This document shows, piece by piece, positions 21,001 through 28,323 of a DNA stretch of 64,000 bases. Numbering within the stretch: the stretch's first letter is position 1; each line of letters begins with the position of its first letter. Source of the stretch: an uncultured SAR86 cluster bacterium (GTDB lineage Bacteria; Pseudomonadota; Gammaproteobacteria; Magnimaribacterales; D2472); NCBI GenBank assembly GCA_902558395.1, contig CACEDS010000003.1, positions 220,920-284,919 of the forward strand, in the 5' to 3' direction. The notes beneath the pieces were generated by a model. The model was not told the origin of the DNA. It did no database searches and saw only the letters and a program-made list of their open reading frames with translations. The position numbers and the translations under genes were made by a program.

Positions 21001-21453
21001 AAGTCACCAGAATTATATGGTGCTTTTCCAACAGACCCATATTCTCATACGCCAAGAGGAAGAGGTGTGCAGCAGCCGGGTATGACTGGTCAGGTAAAAG
21101 AAGATATTGTGAGTAGGTTCTATGAATTAGGTGTTTTTGTAAATGATGGAAGGGTTACTTTTGATCCAACAATACTAAGAAAGTCAGAGTTTATTGAAGA
21201 GGAAAAATCATTTAAATATGTAAATTTAGATAATGAGATAAATTATATTGAGCTAGACAAGCATTCACTAGCCTTTACTGTTTGCCAAGTACCAGTTATT
21301 TATAACTTATCAGATAAAGAAAATATAAGAATTTCTTATATAAATAATTCTGAGAAAACAATTGAAGGTCATGAATTAGATATTGAGAATTCGGAAAGTA
21401 TTTTTAACAGAACTAATTTAATTAAGGCTGTATATGTAAATATTGTGAAATGA
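18007..21453 (+). CDS. Large cytoplasmic carbohydrate-active protein, putative GH149 beta-1,3-glucan phosphorylase
   Basis: 1148 aa without signal peptide; conserved-looking blocks RRHGDPSRPWNKFSI, YQGNWRDIFQNWEALAYSYP, NPWSYIGYWGDHQIIYLLKFLE. Size, cytosolic location and GH17/GH3/glk context fit GH149. Family call is from recall and context. Confidence 0.6.
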   Translation: MSKIKELYLGDNLINSSDIEISGKEVVINNENFYKISNVNKMRPFFMSIVSAYDHWLFISSSGALSAGRKNSNNSLFPYYTDDKISESYEVTGGKSIFHINKGGKNFLWEPFTKSADLIYKTERNLYKNLRGNKVIFEEINNTLGIKFSYQWTTCDRYGFVKTSSLKNLNKENISVSILDGFQNILPWGLNEGIQANTSNLADAYKRNELDSESKIGIFALSATIVDRAEPSEALKANIVFHLGLDNAKVLLSSGQLDQFRKGHEIKEEFDIKAERGAYFINSEISLACDEKKEWLFAADINKSSSDVAALKKELITNNELTEKVNNEILNSSNELYKLVGSSDGIQLSTDRRRNIRHFANTLFNIMRGGIFDKDYQIEKDDFIKYITNANVKCGNKMSSIFISWPDIFDLTFLRDSINKSNSNTFKRLATEYLPIKFSRRHGDPSRPWNKFSINTRDDMTGEKVLDYQGNWRDIFQNWEALAYSYPQFIDGMIYRFLNASTFDGYNPYRLTKDGFDWETIEPDNPWSYIGYWGDHQIIYLLKFLEISENYFPQRLNSFLNKDDFVYANVPYEIKDYKSIYKDPKNTIDFNFELVEEIENNRLKEGADGAILKNYQGFIHEVNFLEKILSTVLAKLSNFVPGAGIWMNTQRPEWNDANNALVGNGVSMVTLYYLRRFLSFFVKVLNQDKSSSFEISTELFHFFEKLNSSFSSIESDLNDKKRKQFVDEVGEVAAEYRDRIYTSYFSGTKDSLDRNRIIHFFETVLNVLDKTIDSNKRKDGLYHAYNLINLEEHEITIDRLSEMLEGQVGVLSSGYLSQEESLSVLDSLKKSDLFWDEQYSYILYPNKELLGFMNKNIVPEAELKKSDLLSNLIKDGNKQIIEKDVNDKYHFNGLFHNASCLVEELSKLPPQYQELVVKDKNTVLEIFESVFDHKSFTGRSGTFYGYEGLGSIYWHMVSKLLLASAEVTQQSILEKSDPKMIGRFFDHYFEINEGIGVNKSPELYGAFPTDPYSHTPRGRGVQQPGMTGQVKEDIVSRFYELGVFVNDGRVTFDPTILRKSEFIEEEKSFKYVNLDNEINYIELDKHSLAFTVCQVPVIYNLSDKENIRISYINNSEKTIEGHELDIENSESIFNRTNLIKAVYVNIVK

Positions 21454-22700
21454 AGAAAATAAGATACTTTATTATTTCTTTATTTCTATTTGCTTCATGT
21501 AGTCAATCTGGAGACTTGAGTATGAATAAGAGTGCAAAAGAGTTTATAGGAAATCCTGATTATCCTGCAATTTCTTATGGAGGTTACAGAGAAAAATCAC
21601 GTGAGCAGCAACCTACAATTAATGAAATCAAAGAAGATCTCCTTATTATGCATGCTCAAGGGTTTAGAGTTTTTAGAACCTATGACCTTCATCATCCTTT
21701 TGCAGAAAATACACTAAAAGCTATCAGAGAAATTAAGCAAGCTGATTCAGATTTTGAAATGTATGTAATGCTTGGTGCTTGGATTCAATGCAAGGATGCA
21801 TTTACTGAAAATCCAATACATGAAGAAGAAGATTTTGAAGGCAATAAATTTGAGATCACTGAGGCAGTCAGGCTGGCGCAAGAGTACCCAGATATAGTAA
21901 AAATAATCGCAGTTGGTAATGAGGCTATGGTTCATTGGGCATGGAGCTATCATGTGCCACCAAAATTTGTTCTAAAGTGGGTGAAATATCTTCAAGAACT
22001 AAAAGCTAACGGCGATCTAAATGATGATTTATGGGTTACAAGTTCTGATAATTTTGCATCATGGGGAGGTGGCTCAGATGACTATCATAATGATGATTTA
22101 GATGAGCTTATTAGATCGGTAGATTTTGTATCTATGCATACTTATGCTTTTCATGACACACATTACAATCCTAGTTTTTGGAATCTTTATGCTGTACCTG
22201 AAAATTTAGATAAACAAGATACTATCAAACAGGCTATGAAAAGAGCGGTTGATTATGAACTCAATCAGTTTGATAGTGTAAAAAAATACGTACACGAAAT
22301 TGATCCATCAAAAGAAGTTCATATTGGAGAAACAGGATGGTCTAGCGTTGCTTCTGACTTATATGGCTATGGTGGAACTGAAGCAGCTGATGAATACAAA
22401 TTAGGTTTGTACTACCAGATGATTTCAGATATTTGTTACTCAATGTCACTTACTTGTTTTTATTTTTCAGCGTTTAATGAACCATGGAAGGATTCAACAA
22501 ATGAAAATGGATCTGAAAATCATTTTGGACTCTTTACTGTAGAGGGTAAGGCAAAATATCCATTATGGGAGCAAGTTGATAATGGAGTTTTTAATAACTT
22601 AACCAGAGGCGGTAATCCAATAGAAAAAACATATAACGGAAATTTTGAAGCACTTTTAAAAGATTCCAACATTCCTCCGATTACAATCAAAGAAGAATAA
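21450..22700 (+). CDS. GH17-like beta-1,3-glucanase lipoprotein
   Basis: Lipoprotein signal (FLFASC), AVGNEAM acid/base region, HIGETGWSS nucleophile region. Confidence 0.8.
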   Translation: MKKIRYFIISLFLFASCSQSGDLSMNKSAKEFIGNPDYPAISYGGYREKSREQQPTINEIKEDLLIMHAQGFRVFRTYDLHHPFAENTLKAIREIKQADSDFEMYVMLGAWIQCKDAFTENPIHEEEDFEGNKFEITEAVRLAQEYPDIVKIIAVGNEAMVHWAWSYHVPPKFVLKWVKYLQELKANGDLNDDLWVTSSDNFASWGGGSDDYHNDDLDELIRSVDFVSMHTYAFHDTHYNPSFWNLYAVPENLDKQDTIKQAMKRAVDYELNQFDSVKKYVHEIDPSKEVHIGETGWSSVASDLYGYGGTEAADEYKLGLYYQMISDICYSMSLTCFYFSAFNEPWKDSTNENGSENHFGLFTVEGKAKYPLWEQVDNGVFNNLTRGGNPIEKTYNGNFEALLKDSNIPPITIKEE

Positions 22701-22702
22701 TC

Positions 22703-23698
22703 ATGAAAAATAGTTATATATTTACTTTTTTACTCTTTTCTATTTTTTCATTTGGAATTGAAGTTGAGATTAAAGACAACAAAATGATTGTTGATGGTAA
22801 ACCATTTTATATGAAAGGAATTTGCTATCATCCAGTAAAAATTGGAAAAACAAAAAGAAGTTTTGAATCTCTTATAGAAGACTTAATTCTAATAAAAGAA
22901 GCTGGTATTAACACTCTAAGAGTTTATGAGCCTATTGATGATATTGAAGTGCTTGATGAGCTTCAAGCTGCTGGAATTAAAGTTGTAATAAGTTTTGGAT
23001 ATAACCAAAAAGGGCGATTCGATATTGTTTCAGGCACTTTTATAGACTATGTAAAAAAATATAAAAATCATGAAGCCATCCTCATGTGGGAGCTTGGCAA
23101 TGAATATAATTACAACCCTCAATGGTTTGGTGGTGATATTAATAACTGGTACAAAGCAATGGAGTTGGTATCCAGAATGATTCAAATTGAGGATCCTAAT
23201 AGATTGGTATCTTCTGCTCACGGTGATTTGCCGAGCAAAGAAGCAATTAGTATTGCATCTAGCGTTCAAGTTTGGGGAATGAATGTATACAGATGGGATG
23301 AGCCAGAATCTATCTTTAACGAATGGAAAGCAATTAGTGACAAGCCTATGTATTTTGCAGAGTTAGGTGCAGATAGTTATATGACTAAATCAACAGAAAA
23401 GTATACAAAAGGTGAGAATCAACTCGCTCAAGCTGATGCTAATAAAATAATTTTAGATAAAGTTTTATCAAATAGTGATAAGAATATTGGATCATTTGTT
23501 TTTCAGTTCACTGATGGTTTATGGAAGGCTGGTAATCCAGCCAAGCAAGATACAGGTGGGTCTGCACCAAATAGTGACGGCACTCCTTATGATGGAACGG
23601 CAAATGAAGAATTTTGGGGAATAGTAGATATTAATAGGAATAAAAAAATAACCTTTGATGTTGTAAAAGATGCATATGTAAACTTTGACATCAATTAA
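22703..23698 (+). CDS. Secreted clan GH-A glycoside hydrolase (GH5/GH2-TIM-like)
   Basis: Signal peptide, DGKPFYMKGICYHPV, MWELGNEYN acid/base region, MYFAELGADSY probable nucleophile. Confidence 0.72.
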   Translation: MKNSYIFTFLLFSIFSFGIEVEIKDNKMIVDGKPFYMKGICYHPVKIGKTKRSFESLIEDLILIKEAGINTLRVYEPIDDIEVLDELQAAGIKVVISFGYNQKGRFDIVSGTFIDYVKKYKNHEAILMWELGNEYNYNPQWFGGDINNWYKAMELVSRMIQIEDPNRLVSSAHGDLPSKEAISIASSVQVWGMNVYRWDEPESIFNEWKAISDKPMYFAELGADSYMTKSTEKYTKGENQLAQADANKIILDKVLSNSDKNIGSFVFQFTDGLWKAGNPAKQDTGGSAPNSDGTPYDGTANEEFWGIVDINRNKKITFDVVKDAYVNFDIN

Positions 23699-23724
23699 AT
23701 ATATGAATTCAAGGGGGAGTTCAT

Positions 23725-25155
23725 ATGAATAATGAAGAAAAAATGATGAATAGTGTTCCAATGGGACAAAAAATTGCTTTTGGTTTAGGAATGTTGGCAA
23801 ATCAACTATTTCCTGCATTGCTATCAATATTTATAGTGGTTTTAATCCAAGATCTTGGTTTTAGTCCACTTCTGTATGGAATTATTGCTTTTATACCAAG
23901 ATTTATTGATGCAATTACTGACCCTTTGATGGGCTTTATTTCAGATAATACAAAATCTAAATGGGGCAAAAGAAGGCAGTATGTTTTCTTTGGAGGCATA
24001 TTGACTGGAATAGCTTTTATTTTATCTTGGCAATTGTATGCAGAGAATGGGCAAACTTTTAATTTCTGGTACTTCTTGCTTTTTAACCTTCTTTTTTATC
24101 TTGGCATAACAATCTTTGGAATTCCATTTGTTGCAATGGGTTATGAGATGAGTGATGACTTTCATGAAAGAACAAAAATCATGGCAGTTTCACAATTCAT
24201 AGGTCAGTTTGCATGGGTCTTAGCTCCATGGATATGGATAATTATTTATGACCCTGCTATTTTTGTTGACCCTGCATCAGGAACAAGAATTCTATCTATA
24301 GTTTTTGGAATTATATGTACTTTGCTTGCAATAGTTCCTGCTATTTTTATAAAGAGTAAATCCACGCTTAATGATGATCATTTAGTACCAATTACAAGAA
24401 AGAATATTGGAAATAGCTTAATTAATATTATTCATATATTTAAAGATGCATGGAAAAACATACCATTTAGAAAGTTATGCATAGCAACTTTCTTAGTCTT
24501 TAATTCTTTTCAAACAATCGCAGCGTTTTCATTTTTTATTATTGTTCATTATCTATTTTTAGGAGATGCATCTGCAGCTAGCCCATGGCCAACATTGCAT
24601 GGAAGCGTGGGGGCAATTGTCACAACATTTGTTGTTATACCTATAGTATCTAAAATGGCTCAAAGGTATGGAAAAAAGGAAACTTTTATAATTTCCCAAA
24701 GTATTTCTGTGATTGGATACATCTTATTCTGGTTTCTTTTCATTCCTGGAAAGCCATATATGTTTCTTTTTGCATTACCATTCTTTTCATTTGGAATAGG
24801 TGGTCTCTTCACTTTAATGATGAGCATGACTGCAGATACTTGTGATTATGAGGAGCTTGAAAATGGTTTGCCAAGAAAAGAAGGATCGTTTGGAGCAATT
24901 TATTGGTGGATGGTCAAGCTTGGAACAGCGCTTGCTGGCCTGTTATCAGGATTAATTATGTATTACGTTGGATTTTCAGCTGATGCTTCCTCACAACCTG
25001 AGGGAGCGCTAACGGGCTTGAGAATAGCATATTCCACTATTCCAATTATTGGCACATTAATTGCTATCTACGTAATGAGTGATTATGAAATTAATGAAGA
25101 TAGGGCTGCAGAAATTAGGTCACAATTACAAGAAAGAAAAGGAGAAATGAACTAA
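23725..25155 (+). CDS. MFS / GPH-type (MelB-like) sugar transporter
   Basis: GLGMLANQLFPALLSIF, DAITDPLMGFISDNTKSKWGKRRQYVFFGGI, multiple TM segments. Confidence 0.9.
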   Translation: MNNEEKMMNSVPMGQKIAFGLGMLANQLFPALLSIFIVVLIQDLGFSPLLYGIIAFIPRFIDAITDPLMGFISDNTKSKWGKRRQYVFFGGILTGIAFILSWQLYAENGQTFNFWYFLLFNLLFYLGITIFGIPFVAMGYEMSDDFHERTKIMAVSQFIGQFAWVLAPWIWIIIYDPAIFVDPASGTRILSIVFGIICTLLAIVPAIFIKSKSTLNDDHLVPITRKNIGNSLINIIHIFKDAWKNIPFRKLCIATFLVFNSFQTIAAFSFFIIVHYLFLGDASAASPWPTLHGSVGAIVTTFVVIPIVSKMAQRYGKKETFIISQSISVIGYILFWFLFIPGKPYMFLFALPFFSFGIGGLFTLMMSMTADTCDYEELENGLPRKEGSFGAIYWWMVKLGTALAGLLSGLIMYYVGFSADASSQPEGALTGLRIAYSTIPIIGTLIAIYVMSDYEINEDRAAEIRSQLQERKGEMN

Positions 25156-25157
25156 AA

Positions 25158-26042
25158 ATGTCGTTAAGAGATGAAAAAATCAAATCTTTGCTAGGAACTA
25201 ATCTTGATGATTTATCTGAAGAAGAATTAAAAAAACTTTGTAGTAAAATTCTTACAAGTAAAATTCATGGTATTTGTTTTAGTCTTTATGAAGGCACCCA
25301 ACAACCTGGAGATATAGTTTCTGATAATCAAATAATTAGACGCCTCCAAATATTAAAACCATATACATCATCTATAAGAACATTCTCTTCATTAGATGAG
25401 CATGCGCGAATAGTTCAAATTGCGAAAGATATGGGTTTTCAAACACTTGTTGGTGCATGGCTTAGTGATGACATGCAAAGCAATGACAAAGAGATAGAAG
25501 GGTTAATTAAGTTAGCAAATAATAATCTAGTTGATGTTGCTGCTGTTGGTAACGAAGTAATATACAGAAAAGAGCTAGAAGAAAACCAACTTATTTCATA
25601 CATTAATTATGTTAAAGAAAATATTGGAAATATTCCTGTTGGTTATGTTGATGCATATTATGAGTTTAGAGATAGACCTAATATAACTGATGCATGTGAT
25701 GTGATTCTTGCAAACTGTTATCCATTTTGGGAAGGTTGTGCAGCAGAATACTCTTTGCTATACATGAAAGATATGTATAACGAAGCTATCAAGGCATCAA
25801 ATGGCAAAAAAGTTATTATTACTGAAACCGGATGGCCAAGTAAGGGTAGTGATTTATGGGGAGCACACCCATCTTATACTAATTACTTAAAATACTTTAT
25901 TAATGCGCAGCTTTGGTCAAAAGATCAAGGTATTGATATGTTCTATTTTTCATCTTTTGATGAATCATGGAAGGTAGAAGCAGAGGGCGATGTAGGAGCC
26001 TATTGGGGGCTTTGGGATAAAGATGAGGTAATTAAGTTTTAA
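25158..26042 (+). CDS. GH17-family protein, cytoplasmic (no signal peptide)
   Basis: HGICFSLYEGTQQPGD, VAAVGNEVIYRKE, IITETGWPSKGSDLW. Confidence 0.85.
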   Translation: MSLRDEKIKSLLGTNLDDLSEEELKKLCSKILTSKIHGICFSLYEGTQQPGDIVSDNQIIRRLQILKPYTSSIRTFSSLDEHARIVQIAKDMGFQTLVGAWLSDDMQSNDKEIEGLIKLANNNLVDVAAVGNEVIYRKELEENQLISYINYVKENIGNIPVGYVDAYYEFRDRPNITDACDVILANCYPFWEGCAAEYSLLYMKDMYNEAIKASNGKKVIITETGWPSKGSDLWGAHPSYTNYLKYFINAQLWSKDQGIDMFYFSSFDESWKVEAEGDVGAYWGLWDKDEVIKF

Positions 26043-26104
26043 AATATAAAAACTTATTTTCGAAGTACTTATTTAATATTTTTTGTGTATAATTGCATTC
26101 CATT

Positions 26105-26299
26105 ATGGCAGATAAAAAACAAACTAAAGTATATTTAATACCTGAAGGTGAGACTCGTGATAGTCACACTTATCACTATACAGCTATTAAAACTAGAAAA
26201 TTTACTCTTGAAAATAAAAAAATGAGAATGAAGAAATTCAATCCAGCAAAAAGAGTGCATGAGTGGTTTGTTGAGGCTAAATTACCTCCTCACAACTAA
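26105..26299 (+). CDS. rpmG: Ribosomal protein L33-like (cysteine-free)
   Basis: YHYTAIKTRKFTLENKKMRMKKFNPAKRVHEWFVEAKL resembles L33 (HFYTT.KN.R....KFDP..R.H..Y.EAK). Likely ATG at 26105 rather than TTG at 26093. Confidence 0.65.
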   Translation: MADKKQTKVYLIPEGETRDSHTYHYTAIKTRKFTLENKKMRMKKFNPAKRVHEWFVEAKLPPHN

Positions 26300-26301
26300 A
26301 A

Positions 26302-27405
26302 TTAGTCTTCTAATCTCAGTTTAGTAGAAGAAATATCATCCCTAAAACTCGCTTCATCAAAACCAGTACATCTGTGCTTTATGCTTTCTGGAATAACTAT
26401 ATCTCTTAAGGATATAAATTTATCTTGTACCATTCGACCAAACACTAAAAAATGAATGTTGTGATCGTTGAACCTTTCAACGTGATTTAACATATCTTTT
26501 TTATTTAGATAAAACTTCTCATCAAATACTCTCATAAAAGTATCAACACCAATGATAAATACACTATTGGGAAACATTTCTGCCTTTTCACTAAACCTTC
26601 CAGCTGATGTCATTACCCAACTATCATTATCATCAAACTGATCAAGAGTTCTTTTGATCTCATAAAAAGTGAGAGGGGGTTTGTCAGCATTTCTAGCGCA
26701 TATCTCAAAAGTAGCTCTCATACCTGTTCTTTTTTCAGCCATCTCTCTCATCTTTAAATGGCCATCATGAAGCGGATTGAATGAGCCAGGAAATATTAAT
26801 TCAGGTATAGCTTTATCACTTGATACATAATTAATTTCATTATTTAACAGTTTCCTCCAAGATTTTTCAGCTGTTATGGTCTCAATTTCTACCTTTTCTT
26901 GATGTTGAGGAAATTCTTTCTTAATAGAACAAGTTTCTGCAATCAAACTTAAAACATATTCTGTAATTAACTCTTCCTCTTCCTCTCTAGTTCTTGTATT
27001 TTTTTCTAGTACGCATGAAATCGTCTTAGTATAAGAATCAGTTTGCATAACTACAAAAAACTTATGATCGCCAATTTTTTTATATGTAGTTGCCAAGCTC
27101 GCTGTTACCGCAATACCAATTAAGTACTTGGTTTTTGTTTCAGGCTCAATCTGTATTGATTTTTTATATGCATTAGCAGACATACTTAAACAAGTATTAA
27201 GAGAACAGTAATGATCTGGCTTTTTATTCAAAAATAAATCCATTGATTTCTTTGAGTAAGGTACGTAGGTTTCTAATATGGTATTACTTGCACCAGGTAC
27301 CCTAAGAAGGGATGAAATGGCATTAGTTCCACCACCGCTAGATACATAAGTAATTTTATATTTAGACTCATGTATTTTTTTTATAAGATCTGTTCTATCT
27401 TGCAT
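26302..27405 (-). CDS. CinA C-terminal-like domain fused to a NadD-like nucleotidyltransferase domain
   Basis: N-terminal CinA-like segment (ITYVSSGGGTNAISSLLRVPGASNTILETYVPYS; LIGIAVTASLAT). C-terminal Rossmann cytidylyltransferase motif FPGSFNPLHDGHLKMREMAEKRTG. Confidence 0.75.
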   Translation of the reverse strand: MQDRTDLIKKIHESKYKITYVSSGGGTNAISSLLRVPGASNTILETYVPYSKKSMDLFLNKKPDHYCSLNTCLSMSANAYKKSIQIEPETKTKYLIGIAVTASLATTYKKIGDHKFFVVMQTDSYTKTISCVLEKNTRTREEEEELITEYVLSLIAETCSIKKEFPQHQEKVEIETITAEKSWRKLLNNEINYVSSDKAIPELIFPGSFNPLHDGHLKMREMAEKRTGMRATFEICARNADKPPLTFYEIKRTLDQFDDNDSWVMTSAGRFSEKAEMFPNSVFIIGVDTFMRVFDEKFYLNKKDMLNHVERFNDHNIHFLVFGRMVQDKFISLRDIVIPESIKHRCTGFDEASFRDDISSTKLRLED

Positions 27406-27468
27406 ATGGATTAATTAAATTTACGTGCATTTTAACCTATTAAATAATTTCATTGCTAAAATGGATTT

Positions 27469-28323
27469 ATGAAATATTTCTTAAAACTCCTTTTGCTTTT
27501 AGTTTTACCAATGTATACAAATGCAGTTGAAATACATCAAACAACTTTTGCATATTGGAATAAGCCTGATGTTGAGATTTACTATATTACTCCTGATGTC
27601 ATTAATGAAAATACTAAAGTAATATTTGTAATCCATGGAAACAGCAGAAATGCTGAAGAGTATCTTTCAGCTTGGATACCTCACATCAAAAATAAGAACG
27701 TCATAGTTGCCGCGCCTCAATTTAATAAAGCTGATTTTAGATACTTTTTTTTATTAGAAATGGCTGAGTCTTCAGGCAATGTAAATAAAGATGAGAGCAA
27801 ATATATAAATAATTCAATTTCATTATTTTTTAATTATATAAAAAGTAAATTTTCCTTAAATATTAATACCTACAACATGTTTGGTCATTCTGCTGGTGCT
27901 CAGTTCACTCATAGGTATATGCTTTTAAGTAAAGATAAAAGGATATCAAATGCCGTGGTTGCTAATGCTGGATGGTATACATTTATAAACAATGCTGAGT
28001 TTCCTTATGGTATTAAAAGCTCACCAATAATTATTTCTGATGAAGATTTAAGATGGTTTATGTCTAATAAAGTAAATTTACTTATCGGCAGTGAAGATAT
28101 TGGTTCCAAAAGTGTAAATTCTTCTAAAGGAGCAAAACTTCAAGGCATAACAAGAGTTGATAGGGCGAATAATTATTTTAATTCACTTATTACTAGCGCT
28201 GAAGATAAGAATTATGCTTTTAGATGGAATTATAAAGTTCTTGATAATGTTGATCATGATTTCAAGAAAGTTACGCCTTATGCAGCAAACATTCTTCTGA
28301 GAGATATAGATGATCTAAACTAA
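27469..28323 (+). CDS. Secreted alpha/beta-hydrolase (esterase-like)
   Basis: Signal peptide, VIFVIHGNSRNAEEYL, FGHSAGAQFTHRY nucleophile elbow. Confidence 0.8.
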   Translation: MKYFLKLLLLLVLPMYTNAVEIHQTTFAYWNKPDVEIYYITPDVINENTKVIFVIHGNSRNAEEYLSAWIPHIKNKNVIVAAPQFNKADFRYFFLLEMAESSGNVNKDESKYINNSISLFFNYIKSKFSLNINTYNMFGHSAGAQFTHRYMLLSKDKRISNAVVANAGWYTFINNAEFPYGIKSSPIIISDEDLRWFMSNKVNLLIGSEDIGSKSVNSSKGAKLQGITRVDRANNYFNSLITSAEDKNYAFRWNYKVLDNVDHDFKKVTPYAANILLRDIDDLN

